Part shown: positions 6,839 to 13,225 of the stretch, piece by piece | Layout: each line of letters starts with the position of its first letter | Numbering within the stretch: position 1 is the stretch's first letter | Assembly: GCA_905221605.1 (NCBI GenBank) | Contig: CAJNDS010000717.1 | Span: forward strand, 69,001 to 82,225 | Source: Symbiodinium natans | Lineage: Eukaryota; Sar; Dinophyceae; Suessiales; Symbiodiniaceae | DNA length: 13,225 bases | Direction: 5' to 3' | Translations under genes and position numbers: made by a program | Notes under the pieces: model-generated | Database searches by the model: none | What the model was told of the DNA's origin: nothing | What the model saw: the letters and a program-made list of their open reading frames with translations, nothing else

Positions 6839-7586
6839 CGAGCGGGGCCCTGGAGTTTGATCTGTACTGTCCAATGGGTGCCTGCCTGGAGGATGTCGCT
6901 GAGCCGGTTGGGGATCGAAGGCACCTGCACAGGTACTTGATGCTTTGGTCGTGTCGAGAAAGGAGTTGGTCGATGGTGTCCAAGCGAGTTCTTGTCTCGT
7001 CCAAGCTTGCGTAGATGGTGGTGTGGGATGATGGATGAGGGTCCTGCGGAATGGTGGCATGGAGGCGGAGTCTGTCTCGTAGTTCTTGTAGTTGGTGGCG
7101 AGTTTGATGTCCGAGAGCATCTAGTCGTACTCCTAGTTCCTGTAGTCGTCGGGCTTGGAGGGTTTGATCACGTTTGATATCGTTGAGTTGTAGGTGAAGA
7201 TCGCGGATGGAACTTGTGTGTCGGCTGATGTCGTTGGAGGCGCAGGCTCTTGATGAGTCCGCCCTGTACGCCGCTCGTTTGACGTCCAGGAGTTCTTGTA
7301 ATACTGGTTGGCTGCAGGTTCGCTCGTAGACGAAAGCGAGCTCTTGTTCGAGCTGGTAGACAGTCTGGTCGAGGGTTCGGATCTTCTCTGCTTGCGAGGA
7401 TACTGTGTCCATGAGGAGCTTCACCGCTTCGTCCGTGGTCTGATGGATCGGATCGTTGGGGTTGGCGATCTCATCTGGGATCTCGGAGGCTGTCTGCATT
7501 CTATCCGGCTGGTTGTTGGGATGTTGCTGGCCTGCTGGCTGAGGATCCGGAATGGTCTGCTCCTCGTGCATCTTGTTGGTCGGCAT
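6801..7586 (-). CDS. Protein F, coiled-coil protein, 3' end frameshifted
   Basis: The intact frame has 261 residues from an ATG in a good context (CACCATGC) to TGA. Residues 1-50 are Pro/Gln/Asn-rich and probably disordered. Heptad-like coiled-coil segments follow at about 51-90 (with IRTLDQTVYQLEQEL), 121-175 (with QARRLQELGVRLDAL) and 192-220. Such a protein would oligomerise, like the coiled-coil ORF1 or trimerisation proteins of several retroelement classes, or structural virus proteins; this is analogy, not homology. The final ~35 residues lose coding bias, and the genuine C-terminus appears to lie in another frame down to 6686 (separate entry). F follows the RT gene after 289 bases. Confidence 0.75.
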   Translation of the reverse strand: MPTNKMHEEQTIPDPQPAGQQHPNNQPDRMQTASEIPDEIANPNDPIHQTTDEAVKLLMDTVSSQAEKIRTLDQTVYQLEQELAFVYERTCSQPVLQELLDVKRAAYRADSSRACASNDISRHTSSIRDLHLQLNDIKRDQTLQARRLQELGVRLDALGHQTRHQLQELRDRLRLHATIPQDPHPSSHTTIYASLDETRTRLDTIDQLLSRHDQSIKYLCRCLRSPTGSATSSRQAPIGQYRSNSRAPLERDDPLQHLHDP

Positions 7587-7875
7587 GGTGAAGAATTGGA
7601 TAATCGACTTGCTGTTCTATCAGCTGGGCAACTTGTTCTATGCTACGTCTGTCACTGCGTCAGCCACTGAAGAGAAGCGCTCTGGGTGGGTGCGGGGAAG
7701 GGTAAGGGCGGACTTCACATGATTGTATGATGTACATGATCAAAATCACACTTCGCTGCGGGACGCGGGGTTTGGGGAGGAAAGGTTTGGGGACCTCAAC
7801 GACTGCAATCCGTCACTGCGCATCATGGGCACTTGCTGGCGGTCTTTGATATTGATTTTGCTGTGGTACTTCGAG
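7587..7875. other. 289-base gap between RT gene and F, two G-rich patches
   Basis: No gene is visible. The plus strand carries two G-run clusters. The one at 7684-7708 has five runs of three to four G. The one at 7767-7792 contains a direct repeat of GGTTTGGGGA (7769-7778 and 7784-7793). In transcript sense these are C-rich tracts; the one nearer F ends in CCCAG and is followed by CTTCAG, again splice-acceptor-like. An 8-base palindrome ATGTACAT lies at 7730-7737 between them. Confidence 0.45.
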
Positions 7876-10527
7876 TCATCTATGCACAAACGTCAGCATG
7901 TCTGGGTCGTGGGCTTGGTAGAGGGCGCGAAGTTCTCGGAGTTGTTGTAGACGAACCGGCTCGGGATACGCTATCTTTGAGATCATGTGGCGTCTCGTTC
8001 GATATGCACTGGCACGGTGGACTATAGGTGTGGATCCCCTTGGGGAAAGAAGCTGGTGTGTCTGTGAGGGGAGAATGAGGCGAACTTCTTTGCGGTGTAG
8101 GTCGATGTTGCATCCGAGGTAGTTGGCTTCTTCTTGTTCTTCCAACAATATGGGCGGGCCGTAGAACTCTGTTTGGAGAAACTCGCCCCAAGGGCTCGTG
8201 TAGGCCCAACTTTGTGGTAGGATGCAAATGCGGTCGTCAACATATCTCTTGGTGAAGCGGTCGAGAATTGCGCACGATGCCAAGGCTATCCGATATGTCT
8301 CATGCCATTGGTGTTCTTCGACACAACAGACCATGTGGCATAACACCGGTGACATTGGGTGTCCCATTGGGCTACCTCTGGTCTGCTTGTATACTTGTTG
8401 CTGGGAGGTGAAATAGCTGCACTTCAAGACGTACTGAGTGATCTCCCAGATGTCGTGCATGTAGATGGTGCGTCGACCATGGTTGATCTGCTTGTACTTC
8501 CCATTGAACGTTCTGGCCGTTCTAAGCATCTTTTTGGGGTCGTAGGTGATGGAGACGTCCTGCCATGTGTCAAAGCCGTGCTGGGAGTTGGCGAAGTACT
8601 TGTTCATGGTGATCATGAGGGCTTGGAGGATACGTTCCTGTGGGACACTGGTGAAGAAGCCCGCTAGGTCCGCGATCTGCATGTGCATGTCCGCGTTGTT
8701 GGAGTTCATGAAGGTGTGAAGTTCCTTAAAGATCTTGTAGGAGTTGTCCTGTTGCAGCGCTTGGGGGAACGAGATGTACATGATGTTGGTGATGATCTTG
8801 GCGACCGTGGAGAAGAGCTTCTTGGCGAAGTGCTGGGCGAACGAGACAATGGGCCGGGACTTGATGAAGCCCTTCTTGCGCTTGGGGAAGATGTAGGACA
8901 CCGGGACTTTGTCTTTGCGGTTTGGGTTGATGCCCCAAGCGTATCTTGTCTTGATGTGTTGGGGAAGTTGGTGCCACGCGTTGTGCGCTGCTGTGGTCGG
9001 GGTGATGTTGATCTTGGTGAAGACTTCAGGGTCGCCGTACATCTTGTCCATAAGCTGTTGGAAGTGGAGGGGGCAGTACGCTAGCATCTTGTGGGGATGG
9101 TGGTCCTCGCACGCGATGATGTAGTCGCTGTACTGAGTTTTGAGGCTTTTGACCATGTGGTGGTTCACGTGTTGCTCCTTCACGTTGTGGCTGAGCCGTG
9201 CCGCCGGGGCAAGGGCGAGCTGTACGGCCTCCCTGGATGGGATGGAAAGTCCATTGCGTCTGCACCATTTTCGAACATCTTCCGTCGTCTGCGAAATCCA
9301 AGTATCTGGTTCCGGGAAGGTACCCGTCTTGGATGAGTAAGTGACGATGTGGTGTAGAGGGTCTTCTGGTGATGCGTGTGCGGTCTGAAGGTCAATGACC
9401 TGATGTTCACTGAGTTCCTGTGTAGGGTTGGGGCAAGTGCATCTTCTCGCAAGTTTTGGACCAAAACACATTCGCTGCCAGTTGTGGCACTGGGCCTCGA
9501 TACTGGATCCTGGTTTGGCTACCACCGTGGTCTTCGGAACATGTAGTGGACATAGTTCGTGGTAGTGGCTTGCGATGATGGCGCGTAGAACTTCTCGTAG
9601 ATGGCGTTGGCATTCTTCCATAGGTGGGAGCAAACTGGTGACGAGGGGCCTTATGTTAGGGATCTCCATATGTCTCTTGTCCAGTGCCTTGACCAATGCT
9701 GCCTTGCAGAACTCCTTGTACGGGGATTCAAGGATGTTGGTCATTCGTAGTAGTGTGTATATGTTCTCGGCCGGGAAGTTGCTACTCATCAACGTTCTGG
9801 TGGTTTTCCATCGCAGAGCTGTGGTGGAGCACAGGGCGGTGAGGAGGCCCCACATGCGCGTTTTGGTGTCAACCTGTACCTTGACGGCTCGCCAAGGTCT
9901 GGTTTTCCTGCCTAGGTGTCGATGTAGTCGGGCGCGTAGTTTGGTTGCCAGCACGTTGACGTCGCAGATGGTCTTGGGTTGGAAGGTGTGGCCTGTGTCT
10001 TCCTTGAAGTGTTTGTAGATGAAGGGGGCGTTGAGGGAGGGTTGGAGGTCCGCGATGTCTGCCTGCTCAATCATGTGCAACTCTGCCACATCGTCAACGC
10101 TGCGGACTTTGATCGGAACGAACTCCCAATATGTGTTGGTGGTGTGGCAGTAGTGTATGGCTGGTTCTGCGTTGACCAGTTTTTGAGCGGCGAGCGCGTT
10201 GTGTTTTCTACGTCGGTTGTCTTCTCTGACTGTGACTTTCGTGGAGGTGCTGCCAATATAGAGGTGCTCAAACATGCGTCCGTGGTCGACTCTCCAGTAC
10301 ACTGCGTTCGGCTGATTGAAAAATTCGAATGTGTAGAGCTCCGGGGTGATACGGTGAAACTGCTTGAGGCGTACCAGCCTGCGTCGATCTACTTGGCGTC
10401 GAGGAAAATGGCAAAGAGCGGTGAGCCAAAACTTGCCGTAGAGCCAAGTGGAGTATCTGTGTAAGAAAGGTATGCGGTGAAATGTGTATTGGACCACGCT
10501 CTTCGCGATGTCCATGCACTTCACCAT
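7876..10527 (-). CDS. GIY-YIG nuclease / reverse transcriptase, Penelope-like with N-terminal (permuted) nuclease
   Basis: This is an 883-residue intact frame, ATG to TGA. Residues 75-169 resemble a GIY-YIG endonuclease: AVYW (75-78), LYIGST (89-94), Arg candidates at 101-107, a Glu in HMIEQADI (E154) and SLNAPF (164-169, N166). Residues 170-540 are a long linker with a His/Cys-rich patch (C354, C363, C365, H375, H384, H392, H393) that may bind zinc. The RT core follows: KKGFIKSRPIVSF (551-563); motif A IADLAGFFTSVP (D620); motif B RGSPMGHPMSP (717-727); motif C YVDD (762-765, catalytic D764 and D765); and NYLG (802-805). All catalytic Asp residues are present, so activity is plausible. It would copy RNA into DNA, primed at a nuclease nick, as in target-primed retrotransposition. 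Nuclease before RT is the order of Chlamys/Naiad Penelope-like elements; canonical Penelope has it after. It lies 60 bases after G, a gag-pol-like arrangement. The exact clade cannot be set without a tree. Confidence 0.9.
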   Translation of the reverse strand: MVKCMDIAKSVVQYTFHRIPFLHRYSTWLYGKFWLTALCHFPRRQVDRRRLVRLKQFHRITPELYTFEFFNQPNAVYWRVDHGRMFEHLYIGSTSTKVTVREDNRRRKHNALAAQKLVNAEPAIHYCHTTNTYWEFVPIKVRSVDDVAELHMIEQADIADLQPSLNAPFIYKHFKEDTGHTFQPKTICDVNVLATKLRARLHRHLGRKTRPWRAVKVQVDTKTRMWGLLTALCSTTALRWKTTRTLMSSNFPAENIYTLLRMTNILESPYKEFCKAALVKALDKRHMEIPNIRPLVTSLLPPMEECQRHLREVLRAIIASHYHELCPLHVPKTTVVAKPGSSIEAQCHNWQRMCFGPKLARRCTCPNPTQELSEHQVIDLQTAHASPEDPLHHIVTYSSKTGTFPEPDTWISQTTEDVRKWCRRNGLSIPSREAVQLALAPAARLSHNVKEQHVNHHMVKSLKTQYSDYIIACEDHHPHKMLAYCPLHFQQLMDKMYGDPEVFTKINITPTTAAHNAWHQLPQHIKTRYAWGINPNRKDKVPVSYIFPKRKKGFIKSRPIVSFAQHFAKKLFSTVAKIITNIMYISFPQALQQDNSYKIFKELHTFMNSNNADMHMQIADLAGFFTSVPQERILQALMITMNKYFANSQHGFDTWQDVSITYDPKKMLRTARTFNGKYKQINHGRRTIYMHDIWEITQYVLKCSYFTSQQQVYKQTRGSPMGHPMSPVLCHMVCCVEEHQWHETYRIALASCAILDRFTKRYVDDRICILPQSWAYTSPWGEFLQTEFYGPPILLEEQEEANYLGCNIDLHRKEVRLILPSQTHQLLSPRGSTPIVHRASAYRTRRHMISKIAYPEPVRLQQLRELRALYQAHDPDMLTFVHR

Positions 10528-10587
10528 GGAGGAGTGTATGCGGTTGAGTCGTCTGGAGGGTTGCTGAGTTGTGAGTAGGGTACCTAG
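10528..10587 (-). promoter_or_regulatory. Short G-to-RT spacer
   Basis: Only 60 bases separate the stop of G from the ATG of the RT gene, the tightest junction in the window. It is rich in C, A and T in transcript sense, with CTCAG and CCAG before the ATG. In eukaryotes so short a spacer implies either one bicistronic message with reinitiation or, if each gene is spliced to a leader, an acceptor AG inside the spacer. There is no frame overlap that would suggest a gag-pol fusion. Confidence 0.4.
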
Positions 10588-12300
10588 TCAATGTAGGTAT
10601 GAAGCGAGGCCTGCTACCACGATAGCGACTGCTGCCGTCCCTGCTGTGTTGGTGAGCTTGGGAAGTGACCAGGCCTTCACCATGTCCTGGTATGCCTGAT
10701 CTTTTGGATGCGCCTCCGCATACACCGTGAGTCTCTTGGCAATTTCTTTCTGGGCCTGTAGTTTAGGCCCAGACATCTTGAGGGTGGAGATCCAGGTTGT
10801 TGCTGACGGGGCCGCGTATCTTGATAGCGAGCTGGTGAGTTCATGTACTTGTCGGATCTTGTCCATTTTGGCCTTGTCACCTGGTTCTCGCTGCGGAGCT
10901 ATGCCGCTAAGATACTGGATGAGTTCTTCGTCGTCGAATGCGTTGACGATGTCGAGGAGGACTTTGTTTTGTCTGCCGCCTGGTGATTCGAACGGGCGGC
11001 TGGATGCTGGTTCACCTGTAACCGGAGATCTCGGGCTGGGCTGGTAGGAGGGTGTGGTGATGCCTCCAATGAGGTTGGGATCCAGCTCGTCTTCCACGGT
11101 AGGCGGGTGGGGGTGGAGAGGGGGAGGGGGTTGAGGTGCTTGTTCGGCCACTTCGGATGCTATCGGTTGCGATACTTGGGTGTCGTCGGCGTCGATAACC
11201 TGCACAAGGTCGTGGGTGTTGTCCTGAGCGCACAGATCTCGGTGTGGATGTGGTTGTTTACCGGATGATGGTGAAGTCTTGCTGGTGCCTGTTTCGAAGA
11301 AGTTGGGCATCTGGGTTTGGGTAGGCGGGATGATGCCCTGCGGGAAGGGTGTCTTGCGGCTCTGACTTGCCAGCTGTGCGCGTAATCCTGCTATCTCCGC
11401 TTCTTTCTGTGCTAGTTGGGCACGTACTTGGGGTTGTACAGCGGGGGGATTGTTGTAGCGCATGAGGAGGTCTCCAATGTTGGCGACGAGCATCTCCATA
11501 GCTTCCTTCCGTTGGGCTTCAGAGGGCAGCATTTCAGTACCGTTTTTCCACTTCCAATAGTTGACTGCGATGGTCTCGATGCGAATGTTGCGGTTGCGGA
11601 TGAAGGTGGAGAGTTTCATGTGAAACACGGCATCGGGTAGTGACTTGTGGCCTTGGAACTGAGTCCATCTTCCGTTGGCGAGTTGTCGCAACATATAATT
11701 GTGCTTGCCCTCGAAGGCCACTTGCCAAAGTTTTATGTCGAAAGGATCCATACCTGCCGTGCCATTTTTCTTGGCCGATGACGTGGCAGGTACGATTCTG
11801 GGCATCTGGACTCCTCCATACTGGTTTTTGTCGTAGAGCAGCTCGGTGGAATCCCAATGGTCTGGGAGGTCGTTGTTGGGCTGGTGAAAGATGTCCTGGA
11901 GCACTTCCTTGGCGCGTTCTTTGGGGTTAGGGCGGGCTGGGGTAGGGGCTGAAGATTGAGTAGATTGGATGGGAGAGTTCCCGTATATCGGGAGTCGCTG
12001 ATCATGACGGTGGCGATCTCGTCGTGGGTTGTGCGCCGAATCTTGTCCGTGATGAAGAGGCGTGTGGGACGTTGTAAATGTGGATCTGGGGGTCAAAGTT
12101 GGTCCCGAACTAGGACGTGGGTTGGAGTGGAATGTGCGCGTGGATCTCGGTGATGCTGACCTGGTGCGATGCCTCCTAGATGGTCTTGGCGTGCTGAATC
12201 TTCTGGGTGATCTGGATCGTCTGGAACGGTTACCTCGTCTGTGTGGGTCTGCATGCCATTGAGCATGCCGTTGATCGTGGCGATCACGTCTGTCTGCCAT
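10588..12300 (-). CDS. Protein G, gag-position RS-rich protein with C-terminal hydrophobic segment
   Basis: This is a 570-residue complete frame, ATG (context GCCATGGC) to TGA. Residues 1-105 are Arg/Ser/His-rich with RS dipeptides (SRRSRSPRRF), suited to binding nucleic acid or to phosphorylation. Residues 125-285 form a compact predicted domain with several Trp (W149, W192, W212, W249, W251) and a final helix (LVANIGDLLMRY). A short coiled coil follows (290-313, with AQKEAEIAGLRAQLAS). Residues 314-445 are Pro/Ser-rich and disordered-looking. Residues 446-550 are helical, and the last ~17 residues before the end (552-568, TAGTAAVAIVVAGLASY) are hydrophobic, like a tail anchor. No named family is recognised. 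Position directly before the RT gene, the basic tail and possible self-association suggest a gag or nucleocapsid-like role; this is inference. Confidence 0.82.
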   Translation of the reverse strand: MADRRDRHDQRHAQWHADPHRRGNRSRRSRSPRRFSTPRPSRRHRTRSASPRSTRTFHSNPRPSSGPTLTPRSTFTTSHTPLHHGQDSAHNPRRDRHRHDQRLPIYGNSPIQSTQSSAPTPARPNPKERAKEVLQDIFHQPNNDLPDHWDSTELLYDKNQYGGVQMPRIVPATSSAKKNGTAGMDPFDIKLWQVAFEGKHNYMLRQLANGRWTQFQGHKSLPDAVFHMKLSTFIRNRNIRIETIAVNYWKWKNGTEMLPSEAQRKEAMEMLVANIGDLLMRYNNPPAVQPQVRAQLAQKEAEIAGLRAQLASQSRKTPFPQGIIPPTQTQMPNFFETGTSKTSPSSGKQPHPHRDLCAQDNTHDLVQVIDADDTQVSQPIASEVAEQAPQPPPPLHPHPPTVEDELDPNLIGGITTPSYQPSPRSPVTGEPASSRPFESPGGRQNKVLLDIVNAFDDEELIQYLSGIAPQREPGDKAKMDKIRQVHELTSSLSRYAAPSATTWISTLKMSGPKLQAQKEIAKRLTVYAEAHPKDQAYQDMVKAWSLPKLTNTAGTAAVAIVVAGLASYLH

Positions 12301-12520
12301 GGCGCGGGGGTCTGGGGATTCTGATATGTTCAGCTGTTAATGAAAAAGCCTACGTGAGGCACGCAACGGCTGTGTCAGGCGCAAAAAACACTACACTTGC
12401 AGAAACAGCGTGTTCCAAAAATTGCATGCAGGATGTGAGGTGCATATGGCTGCAACTTCTCTCAACGGGTCCATGTGGCTGAGTTCGTTCCATCGTGAAA
12501 CTGTCATTGCTGGGACTTCA
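12301..12520. other. 220-base gap between H and G, small hairpin
   Basis: No gene is supported; a 38-codon frame beginning at an ATG near 12508 has background codon bias. In transcript sense GCCTCACGTAGGC (complement of 12348-12360) forms a 4-base-pair hairpin followed by five T, which resembles a weak terminator but is short for any known class. A C-rich run lies 5-20 bases before the ATG of G, with CCCCAG ahead of it. Confidence 0.4.
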
Positions 12521-13225
12521 TCACTTCACATACTTCCATTGATGTTGGCCTGCTTCTTGGTCAACGGTGGTGCGTCGTTGAAGTTCTAGTAGAGCTTGTC
12601 GTTGGTTGATGAAGTCCGTCCATTCCTCCTGAGTTGGCGTGGCTTGCGCTTGATTCTGCTTGATGTCTGGATCCTCTTGGAAGCCTGTAGGTGTTCCCGA
12701 TACCGCCAACCACGTGGTTTGATGTACATGTAGAGCTTGGTGACGTTGGATTTGGCCTGACATCTTCGGGTGGGTCCAAAAGACCGAGTGTGTTCTGGGG
12801 TGTCCGATGACTGCAAGGGGTAGGGACAGCCATCTGAACGAAGAACTGGATGCTGTAGTGGTTTGGAACCAGGCCCAGTCCAACTGTGTCTCCATCACGC
12901 TGCTGACCGGGATGGCTAACATTGGCATTTGTCCTCCTGGACTGAGTCGGTGAAATTTGCCGATCAAATCAGGCCGGCTTGTCCGCTTGGTGTCGAAACC
13001 GTCTATGGTGTGGCAAGGGTCCGTAAAGGTGAAGATGAGTGGGTCCCAAAGTCGATGTAGTACATGTGCTGCTTGGGTGGAGACTTGAACTGCGTGGATC
13101 TGTTGTGAGGTGAGGGGTAAGGCGAATCTCGGTGTCCATACCATGGTGGGCAGTGTGTCGCTGTGGAGGTGGTCGATGGTGAGTTTGGTGCGGATGTCGG
13201 AAGTGGAGGGTGGCGTCCAGCTGGT
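12521..13225 (-). CDS. Protein H, unknown function, N-terminus beyond window
   Basis: The frame is open from the window edge to a TGA at 12521 (234 residues visible). An internal ATG exists at 13144, but the 27 codons upstream of it are open and equally coding-like (with SDIRTKLTIDHLHSD), so the gene almost certainly begins outside the window. The visible part has Trp and His scattered throughout, a short hydrophobic stretch near residues 150-160 (WLSLPLAVI) too weak to call a membrane segment, and a helical Gln/Glu-rich end (QEEWTDFINQRQALLELQRR). I recognise no family. Parts of 12600-12880 show good codon bias in other frames too, so a disguised indel cannot be excluded. H lies 220 bases upstream of the gag-position gene G on the same strand. 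Confidence 0.65.
   Translation of the reverse strand, partial: TSWTPPSTSDIRTKLTIDHLHSDTLPTMVWTPRFALPLTSQQIHAVQVSTQAAHVLHRLWDPLIFTFTDPCHTIDGFDTKRTSRPDLIGKFHRLSPGGQMPMLAIPVSSVMETQLDWAWFQTTTASSSSFRWLSLPLAVIGHPRTHSVFWTHPKMSGQIQRHQALHVHQTTWLAVSGTPTGFQEDPDIKQNQAQATPTQEEWTDFINQRQALLELQRRTTVDQEAGQHQWKYVK

Noticed and set aside
10420-10434. TTTTGGCTCA on the minus strand, resembling part of the dinoflagellate spliced leader
   Set aside because: Ten-base match only, inside the RT reading frame (residues 32-36), without the rest of the leader; chance match.
8683-10464. Plus-strand open frames of 133, 147 and 161 residues inside the RT gene
   Set aside because: They are antisense to an intact RT gene with recognised motifs; their Val/Leu/Asp-rich composition is what the reverse of this coding sequence gives.
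12348-12360. Hairpin plus T run as an intrinsic terminator
   Set aside because: The stem has only four base pairs, and the genome looks eukaryotic.
12586-12833. Other minus frames inside H with good codon bias
   Set aside because: H stays open for 235 codons including its stop and resumes a plausible protein on both sides; overlapping bias alone does not prove frameshifts.
1-13225. tRNA, rRNA, CRISPR array, insertion sequence ends, long terminal repeats
   Set aside because: None seen. No long direct repeats, no regularly spaced repeats, no cloverleaf or conserved rRNA stretches. LTRs or pseudo-LTRs of the element, if any, must lie outside the window.

Overview
The window looks like eukaryotic DNA, and probably like the inside of a very large retroelement or provirus-like unit rather than a stretch of host genes. 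All eight substantial genes lie on the minus strand and are apparently intronless. They favour G/C-ending codons, have no bacterial ribosome binding sites, and are separated by 60-350 base gaps. Both window edges cut through open reading frames, so the unit is larger than 13.2 kb. A unicellular eukaryote is likely. A dinoflagellate is my best guess, because of the one-strand gene order, the arginine/serine-rich proteins and the recurrent pyrimidine tract plus AG ahead of start codons, but this is inference.

In the direction of transcription (right to left), the layout is as follows. H (13225-12521) is a 5'-cut protein of unknown function. G (12300-10588) has an Arg/Ser-rich N-terminus and a hydrophobic C-terminal segment, and sits where a gag gene would. 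After only 60 bases comes the 883-residue RT gene (10527-7876), the one gene I can place with confidence. It has an N-terminal GIY-YIG nuclease-like domain followed by a reverse transcriptase with all core motifs, the permuted layout known from the Chlamys/Naiad branch of Penelope-like elements. F (7586-6801) is a coiled-coil protein whose last ~50 codons have been moved to another frame. E (6404-5439) is a second Arg/Ser-rich protein, with a Cys-rich zinc-knuckle-like tail. D (5094-4189) ends at TAG, but the same frame continues 42 codons and encodes a transmembrane segment. C (3899-2550) and B (2219-813) are diverged copies of one another. A (667-1, cut by the edge) may be a third copy.

Taken together, this is a reverse transcriptase with its own nuclease, two basic RS-type proteins, a coiled-coil protein, two proteins with C-terminal hydrophobic segments and a tandem family of ~450-residue unknowns. 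That gene content is far beyond a normal one- or two-ORF Penelope-like element. The closest described idea I know is the giant multi-ORF 'terminon' built around Athena Penelope-like RTs in bdelloid rotifers, but those RTs lack the GIY-YIG domain. The frame changes in F, the in-frame TAG in D and the frame conflict at the 5' end of C mean that this copy is decaying, or that it uses recoding, or that the assembly has small errors. The gaps carry short symmetric sequences and C-rich tracts (in transcript sense), described individually below.
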